Assembly (NCBI GenBank): GCA_041441465.1
Contig: JASDSY010000007.1
Location: 1 to 5,289, forward strand
Reading direction: 5' to 3'
Origin: JASDSY01 sp041441465
Lineage (GTDB): Bacteria > Muiribacteriota > UBA9980
DNA length: 5,289 bases
The notes beneath the pieces were generated by a model. It searched no databases and had not been told where the DNA came from. It saw only the letters and a list, made by a program, of their open reading frames with translations. Each line of letters opens with the position of its first letter. The stretch's first letter is position 1. This document shows positions 1 through 5,097 of this stretch, piece after piece. A program made the translations under genes and the position numbers.

Positions 1-182
1 ATATCGAGCTCAAGGAAAGAATTTATAAAAAACTTCTGTTCGGCACAGACTTTTTGATCAATCTTCTTAAAATCGAATCGTACAGCCACTATATCGATAA
101 ATTTTCACAAACACCTTTTTTGGCCGAAAACCTGAAAGCCAATTCGGCATGCAAGAACCCTGAAAAATTTCTTTTTTCATAA
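1..182 (+). CDS. C-terminal fragment of a probable amidohydrolase-family (TIM-barrel) metal-dependent hydrolase
   Basis: The frame starting at position 3 is open from the left edge to TAA at 180-182 and gives 59 residues; the rest of the gene lies outside the window. The fragment contains KLLFGTDF (about residues 10-17), which matches the end of the last barrel strand in amidohydrolase-2-type enzymes, where the Asp of G(T/S)D is a metal ligand. It then has YIDKF and PFLAENL, and ends NPEKFLF, like the usual NPxRFL close of the final helix in that family. From family knowledge it would hydrolyse or decarboxylate a small molecule at a metal centre in the cytoplasm; the substrate cannot be told. 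It is the only rightward gene and converges on the HTH-Tudor gene with a 112-bp gap. The antisense frame here is also open, but lacks family resemblance. Family assignment rests on short motifs only. Confidence 0.62.
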   Translation, partial: IELKERIYKKLLFGTDFLINLLKIESYSHYIDKFSQTPFLAENLKANSACKNPEKFLFS

Positions 183-294
183 GCGGCCTTATTATCCGCT
201 CGAGTTCCGCCGGGGCCTGGCCGCGCTCAAAAATTACCTTTAAATTTATAAATTCGGCATTTTCAAGTAAAGGCCTATAAGCATCGTGATTGAA

Positions 295-1167
295 TTATTC
301 ATTCGATTTAGCAGGCGTATGGCCGACGATCAATGTCCTTTCGCCGCTTTTATGAAAATGAACGACAATCGCGCGATTCCCGCCGGCTGTTTTAATAGTT
401 TTAACAACCTTACCGCGGTCTTCCCATTTTGAGTGAAATATTACATCGCCGACTTCATATGTTTTTGAAGGGTCATATAATTTTTCTGAAGCGCCGGGAG
501 TATGCCCGTGTTCGGCCGAAGATTTCGGCTGCGCCTTAGAATGCGCGGTATTGCTTTTTTCGTGGCTGCCGTTTGAGGATTCGACTATTTGGATTACTTT
601 AGGCGCGGAAGAACCGGCCGAAGTATCTTTTTCAAGACCATGTCCGCCGTTTGCGTGTTTTTCTATTTTTATGATTTTTTCGTGATCAGTCTGATGAGCG
701 TTAAGAGCTGTATTTTTTTCTCTTGTTTTGAGTGAATTATACGTTTTAATTCCGACTTCGGAAATATTTGATGAAATATTTTTATCGAAAGGTTTTCTGG
801 TTTTAACAATATCCGGGGTTTGAACAGAAACCGCGTTAGTTTCAGCATTTGTCTTTTTTCTTTTTAAGGCGCGAAGATTTCTTTTCAAATTAAGCCTGAA
901 TAATTTCCTTTTAATCGAAATTTCACTTACGTTAAATTTTGCGGCAAGTTCCTTATCTTTCATTTTTTTATAATTTTCACTTAAAAAAATTTCTTCATCG
1001 CGGGTCCATTTTTTTTGGCCGTGCCTCAAAATATTAAGATTAATAAGCTTCCTTTGAATCACGTCAACCGCGACGTCAAGTTTCTCAGCCAATTCCAGAT
1101 TTGTCATTTTAGAATAATTATCGGTTAAAAACTTTATTTCCTGTTTTGACCAACGCTTAATTGTCAT
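295..1167 (-). CDS. Tandem Myb/HTH-like DNA-binding protein with C-terminal Tudor-like domain, putative transcription regulator
   Basis: 290 residues, no signal peptide, very basic at the N-terminus. Residues 6-48 and 54-96 are two copies, 48 residues apart, of a Myb/SANT- or homeodomain-like helix-turn-helix pattern: W-S/T, EE/QE, FL, NY.KM, ELA.K, V, I.RKL, LN. A linker of about 130 residues (97-230), rich in Ser, Lys, Asn and His, looks disordered. Residues 231-284 form a small beta-rich domain (YEVGDVIFHSKW, RGKVVK, IVVHF, SGERTL). It resembles the Tudor-like C-terminal domain of UvrD/PcrA and, more distantly, the RNA-polymerase-interacting domain of CarD/CdnL. Likely role, by inference: a DNA-binding regulator that also contacts RNA polymerase or another partner. 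The start is set by GGAGGT at 1175-1180, 7 nt before the ATG. It lies 93 bp after the HEAT gene with no terminator between them. The domain order is unusual; the exact family is not recognised. Confidence 0.82.
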   Translation of the reverse strand: MTIKRWSKQEIKFLTDNYSKMTNLELAEKLDVAVDVIQRKLINLNILRHGQKKWTRDEEIFLSENYKKMKDKELAAKFNVSEISIKRKLFRLNLKRNLRALKRKKTNAETNAVSVQTPDIVKTRKPFDKNISSNISEVGIKTYNSLKTREKNTALNAHQTDHEKIIKIEKHANGGHGLEKDTSAGSSAPKVIQIVESSNGSHEKSNTAHSKAQPKSSAEHGHTPGASEKLYDPSKTYEVGDVIFHSKWEDRGKVVKTIKTAGGNRAIVVHFHKSGERTLIVGHTPAKSNE

Positions 1168-1219
1168 AATTCAAACCTCCAGATATTCATTTATTAAAAA
1201 ACAATATATAATTACTTTT

Positions 1220-1241
1220 TTTATTGACTAATTTATTGACT
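1220..1241. repeat. Two direct copies of TTTATTGACT with 12-bp period, possible operator
   Basis: TTTATTGACT occurs at 1220-1229 and again at 1232-1241, separated by AA, so the period is 12 bp, slightly over one helical turn. It sits 53-74 bp upstream of the HTH-Tudor start codon, in the 93-bp gap after the HEAT gene, where a promoter or operator for the HTH gene would lie. On the gene's own strand the unit reads AGTCAATAAA. A TATATT at 1203-1208 could be a -10 box, but no good -35 hexamer is correctly spaced, so a promoter is not called. The regulatory role is inferred from position. Confidence 0.4.
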
Positions 1242-1260
1242 TAAAACTTTTTAAAACGCA

Positions 1261-2034
1261 TTATTTCTTTTTAGGCGTTTTTACAGCCTTTGTCTCCATG
1301 CCGTCAAGGTCGGAGTATTGCTCGGCATAGCTGACAAGCGCCAAAAACGCGTTACGGCATACATCTTCATCATTATCATCGAGCGACCCGATAAGCGTCT
1401 GCAAGAACTCCTCGGCCTTTATCTCGCCGAAAGCGTAAAAAGCGGAAGCTTTCATCCATTTATCCTTGTCCCTGACCATTTCGTTAAAAGCCTGGCGCAC
1501 TGCTTCGCGCAATTCGCCGTATTCCCATAAAGCGATTGCTGTGTTAGCTTTAACACGGTTCGAGCTGTCCTTTAAGTACGGCACCAGAAGCTCCTTCACC
1601 TGTTCGCCGCCTATTTTGCCAAGCGCCTCGACAGCGTTCGCGCGCACTCTCTTATCATTCGAAAGCAGCGCTTTAGCTATTACAGGGATTGTATGCATAT
1701 TACCGAGGCGGCCGAGAACGGACAGCCATACGGAAAGCATATTCGAATCGGCTTCATTATTGAAACGTATTACGATATTTTTAATTATCTGATCGATGTA
1801 CTTAGCCTCTTTTTTAGAGTCGAGATCGATCTTCATCGAAAGAATTATCTGAAAAGATTTTGATGCCTGTTTTTTGTTAAATTCATCATAATTTTCAAGA
1901 AATGTTTTTAAAAAGTATAAACCTGATTTTTCAAGATTTAAACTGGCTTTAAATATTTCGTCCTCAGAATCGCTGTCAAGCCTTTTTATAAATTCTACGA
2001 CTTCTTTTGCTTTATCAATAGTCTTTCTCATCAT
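1261..2034 (-). CDS. HEAT-repeat (PBS-lyase-like) protein, cytoplasmic scaffold of unknown role
   Basis: 257 residues from the chosen start. The frame stays open upstream to an ATG at 2079, but the strong GGAGG at 2043-2047 lies inside that extension, 8 nt before the ATG at 2034, so the shorter form is preferred; a second ATG follows directly at 2031. Residues 1-95 are helical and charged without a clear repeat match. From about residue 113 come HEAT/PBS-lyase-like repeats: 113-142 (KRVRANAVEALGKIGG), 144-175 (NRVKANTAIALWEYGE), 176-205 (weaker) and 206-238. The signature is R-V-(R/K)-A-N-A followed by AL..(I/Y)G. The tail is Lys-rich (TPKKK). HEAT repeats form a curved superhelix for protein-protein binding, and no catalytic residues are visible. 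No signal peptide or membrane segment. It has its own promoter and may share a transcript with the HTH-Tudor gene. The true partner is unknown. Confidence 0.85.
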   Translation of the reverse strand: MMRKTIDKAKEVVEFIKRLDSDSEDEIFKASLNLEKSGLYFLKTFLENYDEFNKKQASKSFQIILSMKIDLDSKKEAKYIDQIIKNIVIRFNNEADSNMLSVWLSVLGRLGNMHTIPVIAKALLSNDKRVRANAVEALGKIGGEQVKELLVPYLKDSSNRVKANTAIALWEYGELREAVRQAFNEMVRDKDKWMKASAFYAFGEIKAEEFLQTLIGSLDDNDEDVCRNAFLALVSYAEQYSDLDGMETKAVKTPKKK

Positions 2035-2042
2035 TAACATAT

Positions 2043-2047
2043 CCTCC
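2043..2047 (-). promoter_or_regulatory. Ribosome binding site that fixes the HEAT gene start
   Basis: On the minus strand GGAGG lies 8 nt before ATG ATG AGA AAG. The next ATG upstream in frame (2040) is only 2 nt from the motif, and the longest in-frame start (2079) is upstream of it, so 2034 is the best-supported start. Confidence 0.8.
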
Positions 2048-2093
2048 GTCAAAAGCATTAAGCGGTTAAAAATTAGCACACTTAATCAATCCA

Positions 2094-2122
2094 ATTATAC
2101 TTGAAAAAAAAATTTTTTTCAA
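2094..2122 (-). promoter_or_regulatory. Near-consensus sigma70-type promoter of the HEAT gene
   Basis: Read leftward, a TTGAAA -35 box (2117-2122) is followed by exactly 17 bp (2100-2116) and a perfect TATAAT -10 box (2094-2099). The predicted transcript would start near 2087, giving a leader of about 50 nt before the ATG at 2034, with the GGAGG in place. It lies downstream of the terminator of the PorV-like gene, so the HEAT gene should be an independent transcription unit. The -35 box and spacer belong to an A/T palindrome described separately. Confidence 0.75.
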
Positions 2123-2123
2123 G
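2100..2123. repeat. 24-bp A/T palindrome filling the promoter spacer
   Basis: Eleven-base arms CTTGAAAAAAA and TTTTTTTCAAG flank a two-base AA centre. The run of nine A followed by seven T is an AnTn tract of the kind known to bend DNA. It begins one base upstream of the HEAT -35 box and ends directly against the -10 box, so it could be intrinsically curved promoter DNA or the site of a dimeric repressor. As RNA it would lie upstream of the predicted start and not be transcribed from this promoter. Confidence 0.7.
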
Positions 2124-2154
2124 CGTTATAAAAATAAAAATTAAAAAAAGAGAA

Positions 2155-2205
2155 AAATAAAAAAAGTAAAATACGCGCTGTTTTCTTTTACACAACGCGT
2201 ATTTT
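2155..2205 (-). terminator. Intrinsic terminator of the PorV-like gene
   Basis: A perfect 10-bp stem is formed by 2168-2177 (AAAATACGCG) and 2196-2205 (CGCGTATTTT) around an 18-nt loop. Read leftward, the stem is followed by AC, seven T and a further T-rich stretch, the standard layout of a rho-independent terminator. It starts 52 nt past the TAA of the PorV-like gene and separates it from the HEAT gene. No gene runs rightward into it, so it acts on the minus strand. Confidence 0.82.
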
Positions 2206-2257
2206 GTTTATGAAGTTTATATTAAATTGCAATTTTCGATTTACTGTCGGGAACTTC

Positions 2258-3196
2258 TTAGAAGCGTCTGCCGGCGGAAATTCTCTGGTTAGCACCAAGT
2301 TCCTCGTCGTAGAACGCATAATCGAAGTGCCATTCTTTTTCTGTAAAGCCGGCGCCTATGGAGAATTTTTTGTTATTAACGCCGCCGCGGAGTGCGATTT
2401 TCTCGGTTACTTTACCTTCTACGCCAAGCTTAACCTTTATGTCTTCATTGCCTGTTTTTTCAAAATCAACGGCCGTCAATACTTTAGGGTTATATTTATA
2501 AGCGGCGCCAAGGACTGTAGTTACCGGAACTGAATCAACCGTATTACCTTCAGTGTTCCATTTAAGCTTAGCTCCTACGTTTTTAACCGCAACACCGAAC
2601 GAAGTTTTTTCATCCGAAGTTATATGGTAACCAAAATCCATTCCAATACCGTTCGCGCTCTTATCGAATAACGAATGAGTAAGGTATTTGATGTTAGCGC
2701 CGAGGCGTACTTTATCGGTACGCTGTTTGCCGTAGCTTAAGGTGTAATTATTTTCAGAATCCGAGAAGTAGCTGAATATTTTTACGTTGCCGTTAGCGTC
2801 TAATACAGGGTTTCCGGCCGCGTCAACCTGTGTTTCAGGTATTTCGTCAACGCCGAACTTTGTCCATGAAAAACCCCATGTGCCGTTTCTTTTCGGATCA
2901 GGCAGAACATAGTTAGCGAAATCGAACTTACGGTCGAGCTTAAGCATAGCGTGCATAGTCGTGAATTCGCGTTTCTTTAATCCGCCGAGGCCGGCAGGGT
3001 TATAATAAGTGGCTGACGCGTCATCCGCAACCGCGGTAAACGCCTCGCCCATACCAAGCGCCCTTGCCGAAACGCCCATTTTAAGATATGCGGCCGCGCC
3101 GCCTGCCGAACCAGCATTTGCTGTTGATACAAATGTGGTGGTTAAAACTATTATCGCTGAGATCAATGCTATGATTTTATTTTTGTTTGGTTTCAT
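2258..3196 (-). CDS. PorV/PorQ-family outer-membrane beta-barrel protein
   Basis: 312 residues, a usual length for the family. A Sec signal peptide spans residues 1-28 (KNK, then a hydrophobic stretch, then STANA), with cleavage expected before GSAGG. The mature N-terminus carries the family signature: AAAYLKMGVSARALGMGEAF, then AVADDASATYYNPAGL (about residues 35-72). The rest is a run of alternating polar and hydrophobic beta-strands, and the chain ends in Phe (SAGRRF), the aromatic C-terminus used for barrel insertion. These proteins are FadL-like barrels; PorV itself helps the type IX secretion system in Bacteroidota, but homologues occur widely outside that system, and no type IX gene is visible here. 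Role is therefore unassigned beyond outer-membrane protein. AAGGAG at 3204-3209 precedes the ATG by 7 nt. An intrinsic terminator follows. Confidence 0.88.
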   Translation of the reverse strand: MKPNKNKIIALISAIIVLTTTFVSTANAGSAGGAAAYLKMGVSARALGMGEAFTAVADDASATYYNPAGLGGLKKREFTTMHAMLKLDRKFDFANYVLPDPKRNGTWGFSWTKFGVDEIPETQVDAAGNPVLDANGNVKIFSYFSDSENNYTLSYGKQRTDKVRLGANIKYLTHSLFDKSANGIGMDFGYHITSDEKTSFGVAVKNVGAKLKWNTEGNTVDSVPVTTVLGAAYKYNPKVLTAVDFEKTGNEDIKVKLGVEGKVTEKIALRGGVNNKKFSIGAGFTEKEWHFDYAFYDEELGANQRISAGRRF

Positions 3197-3238
3197 ATCC
3201 TTACTCCTTCAACCACCTTACTACTGAGAGTCAATATC

Positions 3239-3268
3239 ATTATGTGCTTTTGGTTATACATCGGACAA
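3239..3268 (-). promoter_or_regulatory. Possible promoter of the PorV-like gene
   Basis: On the minus strand TTGTCC (3263-3268; 4 of 6 consensus bases) is followed after 18 bp by CATAAT (3239-3244; 5 of 6). A start near 3232 would leave a leader of about 35 nt with a good ribosome binding site. In AT-rich DNA such a match can occur by chance, so support is modest. Confidence 0.35.
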
Positions 3269-3282
3269 TTTTTCACTTTCTT

Positions 3283-3333
3283 GATAGCTGCGTTAAAAAT
3301 TGATTTAAATTCAATTCATTAACGTCAGCTGTC
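3283..3333. repeat. 51-bp imperfect inverted repeat between the lipoprotein and PorV-like genes
   Basis: Three consecutive paired segments fold on a 7-nt loop (3304-3310). 3283-3290 pairs with 3326-3333 (GATAGCTG/CAGCTGTC, one mismatch or wobble), 3291-3296 with 3319-3324 (CGTTAA/TTAACG) and 3298-3303 with 3311-3316 (AATTGA/TCAATT). That is about 20 pairs with one bulge (3325) and one small internal loop (3297 against 3317-3318). It begins 12 nt past the lipoprotein TAG. On the transcribed strand no T-run follows (AAGAAAG), so it is not a standard intrinsic terminator. It may protect the 3' end, be a factor-dependent stop, or be an operator for the PorV-like gene. Confidence 0.6.
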
Positions 3334-3345
3334 ATTATCAAATCG

Positions 3346-4725
3346 CTATTCTATCTTAGCCGCGCCGCCGCTGCTTGATTCGGTCAATGTGAAGAGAACC
3401 TGAGTTTCAATATCCTTAACTGCCGATACGGTCGCGTTATCAACTTTATGGTTAGGGAAGCCGATTATTAAAGTTCTCTTGCCGACCGGGACGTTATTAA
3501 CTCTGTAACGATAGAATCTTGTCGGTCCTTCATTTACGAACACGGTTTCAACAAGCGCGCCCTCTACTGTAATTGTAGCCTGCGGAGCCATTGTCGTAAG
3601 ACCTGACTCGGTTTCAGCGAGTACGTTTGTCGTCAATATCGGCGGGTGATACAATGTCACGAGCACGCTTCCTTTTTCAGGCATTACCGTAATCGGCGCG
3701 ATCGCAAGCTCCTGGCTGCTGCCGCGAAGCACTATACCCGAAACGCCGGCCGCAGGGTTTACCATGTGAGCGACATCAGTAATTACCTTTACAGTGTATG
3801 TAGCTGTCGAACCCGGCAGAATTACCGGAACGTTTTCAACTGTATACTCTTTTGACTGAGAGCTTGTAGAACCTGAAGCGCCTGAGTTTGTTATGTCAAA
3901 AGTCGCAGAGGCTACAACATCCGTACCGTTTCTTAATACTTGAACAACATAATTACCAGGAGGCAGTGTTTCATTTGCCGAAGCCAATACATATCCTTTA
4001 ATTTTGCCTGTTGTCGGATCAACCATGATATCATAGTCCACTGTGCCGTTTGCCGGAATTGTAACTGAAATGCCGGTCGATGACGCTGATGTAATGCCGG
4101 GCACGGTATAACTTAATGTCTGAGTGCCTGAAGGAACGTTGGTGAGTTCATAATAACCCGGTTTCGAAGTTTTATCGGTAGTGTCAATAATCGAAGGCAA
4201 TCCTGAAGGCGCGACAAATACTGTAGCGTTTGAAATCGGTTCGCCTGTAACGCGGTTTTTAACATATCCTTTTATTGTTCCGGTTGTCGGCGAATTTGCC
4301 TTTATCATGTAACATACTACATCATACGATTTTCCCTGTTCTGTAACAAGCCCCTGAGTTATATCAGGAATAAACTGCGGCTGCGTGTTGGCATTAGCAG
4401 TGCTTGGAGCCTGATAACCTTCCTTGGATACGGTAACCGTATAGCGGCGTTCAGCCGGAAGACCGTCTGCCGTGGCTTTTCCTCTTGAATCCGTCGTTAT
4501 CTGCCTTAATATCGAAACAGCTCCGCCGGCATTCGTCGGATCAGGACCGCTTACCATAATAGTAGCATCATCAAGAGCCGCTTTTGTAGTAACATCTCTT
4601 ACTTCGAACCTCAAAGTCGAGTCTGAAGAACTTGACGAGGTGCTGCTGTTGCAGCCGTAAAGAAATGCGGTTGAAATGAACAAAGTAAGCACAAGTACCA
4701 ATCTTTGCAATTTGTAACTTACCAT
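3346..4725 (-). CDS. Lipoprotein with repeated carboxypeptidase-regulatory-like beta-sandwich modules
   Basis: 459 residues. Residues 1-24 are a lipoprotein signal peptide (KLQR, a hydrophobic core, then FLYG) with Cys25 as the lipidated residue. A Ser-rich tether follows (26-37); Asn at +2 is compatible with outer-membrane sorting. About residues 38-103 are a first sandwich module (RFEVRDVTTKAALDDATI, GKATADGL, YTVTVSKEGY). Residues 147-237 are a clear CarboxypepD-regulatory-like module (GTIKGYVKNRVTGEPISNA, GYYELTNVPSG). A third module starts with a near copy of the same strand (TTGKIKGYV, 238-246). About 352-448 form a last module (VPVGKRTLIIGFPNH). Such modules are usually structural or binding domains; no catalytic residues are seen. 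The likely place is the cell envelope facing outward or the periplasm. AAGGAGG at 4731-4737 precedes the ATG by 5 nt. It is upstream of the PorV-like gene in the same direction, but 149 bp and a hairpin apart. Confidence 0.87.
   Translation of the reverse strand: MVSYKLQRLVLVLTLFISTAFLYGCNSSTSSSSSDSTLRFEVRDVTTKAALDDATIMVSGPDPTNAGGAVSILRQITTDSRGKATADGLPAERRYTVTVSKEGYQAPSTANANTQPQFIPDITQGLVTEQGKSYDVVCYMIKANSPTTGTIKGYVKNRVTGEPISNATVFVAPSGLPSIIDTTDKTSKPGYYELTNVPSGTQTLSYTVPGITSASSTGISVTIPANGTVDYDIMVDPTTGKIKGYVLASANETLPPGNYVVQVLRNGTDVVASATFDITNSGASGSTSSQSKEYTVENVPVILPGSTATYTVKVITDVAHMVNPAAGVSGIVLRGSSQELAIAPITVMPEKGSVLVTLYHPPILTTNVLAETESGLTTMAPQATITVEGALVETVFVNEGPTRFYRYRVNNVPVGKRTLIIGFPNHKVDNATVSAVKDIETQVLFTLTESSSGGAAKIE
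3989..4290 (-). repeat. Internal duplication in the lipoprotein gene (copies at 3989-4017 and 4262-4290)
   Basis: The two 29-bp stretches differ at only 4 positions. They encode the first strand of two successive sandwich modules (TTGTIKGYV and TTGKIKGYV), 91 residues apart. The match at DNA level suggests that the modules arose by tandem duplication, though the rest of the two modules has diverged strongly. Confidence 0.55.
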
Positions 4726-4735
4726 AAACTCCTCC

Positions 4736-4772
4736 TTATAGTGACTATAAAAAATTTATAAAATGATTACAA
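4736..4772 (-). promoter_or_regulatory. Possible promoter of the lipoprotein gene overlapping a short palindrome
   Basis: On the minus strand TTGTAA (4767-4772; 4 of 6) is followed by 17 bp and TATAGT (4744-4749; 5 of 6). The -10 box lies inside TTATAGTGACTATAA (4736-4750), a palindrome with 7-base arms whose left end touches the ribosome binding site. If this promoter is used the leader would be only about 12 nt, which is short, so transcription may instead begin further upstream in the AT-rich region. The palindrome could be an operator, or a small RNA hairpin against the ribosome binding site. Confidence 0.3.
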
Positions 4773-4888
4773 AATAGCTGCTTTATTATTTTTTCTTCTT
4801 CAATATCGGCAACCTTTTGATTTTATTTATCACATTTAAAAATATTTGCCGTTTTTTACGCACCGCACGACATACGGACATAAAAATA

Positions 4889-4900
4889 CAGGCCGGCCTG
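4889..4900. repeat. Perfect GC-rich 12-bp palindrome CAGGCCGGCCTG
   Basis: All 12 bases are self-complementary, and ten of them are G or C, in surroundings that are mostly A and T. Read leftward it is followed by TATTTTTAT, but as RNA it can form only a 4-bp stem on a 4-nt loop, too short for a confident terminator. A dimeric protein binding site is the alternative. Confidence 0.6.
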
Positions 4901-5009
4901 AAAGTTACTATTAATTAACTTACTGCACTAAATATTTGTTACACTATCGCTTCTTTATCGGAATAATTTTAAAACTATTTATAACATCAATATTTAAATA
5001 ATACCTTTT

Positions 5010-5031
5010 TTATATGATCTTTTTCATATAA
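5010..5031. repeat. Inverted repeat TTATATGA / TCATATAA with 6-nt spacer
   Basis: Perfect 8-base arms at 5010-5017 and 5024-5031 around TCTTTT. No T-run follows on either strand in a terminator arrangement. It is a possible binding site in the region upstream of the lipoprotein gene, but AT-rich arms of this length also occur by chance. Confidence 0.4.
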
Positions 5032-5097
5032 CCAATATAATCAAATTATGTTCTTTTTATTTTATAATGATCACTTAACTCTATACGTTAATAGCCG

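Larger units (their letters stand above)
4773..5097. other. Long AT-rich intergenic stretch without a supported gene
   Basis: No frame on either strand looks convincingly coding. It holds the 12-bp GC palindrome at 4889-4900 and the 8-base inverted repeat at 5010-5031. A minus-strand frame of 31 residues (4786-4881; very basic, ending LKKKK) has no ribosome binding site. A plus-strand frame of 29 residues (5048-5137) also lacks one. The region most likely carries upstream control DNA for the lipoprotein gene. No further clear promoter could be chosen among many AT-rich candidates. Confidence 0.5.

Noticed and set aside
182..200. AGCGG/CCGCT hairpin at the hydrolase stop codon as a terminator
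   Set aside because: Only a 5-bp stem, overlapping the stop codon, with no T-run after it on either strand.
183..230. Similarity between the GC-rich gap at 183-230 and the patch at 5158-5215 (shared GCGGCC.TTATT and GG.GCCTGG)
   Set aside because: The shared pieces are short and gapped; a dispersed repeat is possible but not supported without more copies.
1224..1264. Plus-strand promoter from the TTGACT hexamers (1224-1229, 1236-1241)
   Set aside because: The only spaced -10 candidate (CATTAT, 4 of 6) lies at the end of the HEAT gene and would drive only antisense RNA with no gene to serve.
1318..1792. Two overlapping plus-strand frames antisense to the HEAT gene
   Set aside because: They mirror a well-supported HEAT-repeat gene; their composition is that of antisense translation and no start signal is present.
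2204..2533. 109-residue plus-strand frame antisense to the PorV-like gene
   Set aside because: It lies opposite a gene with clear family signature and signal peptide, has no ribosome binding site, and begins within the terminator.
3009..3227. Plus-strand frame antisense to the signal peptide region of the PorV-like gene
   Set aside because: Ala-rich shadow of the real gene; no start signal.
3646..4660. Two plus-strand frames (3646-3855, 4472-4660) antisense to the lipoprotein gene
   Set aside because: No ribosome binding site and the opposite strand is a coherent lipoprotein.
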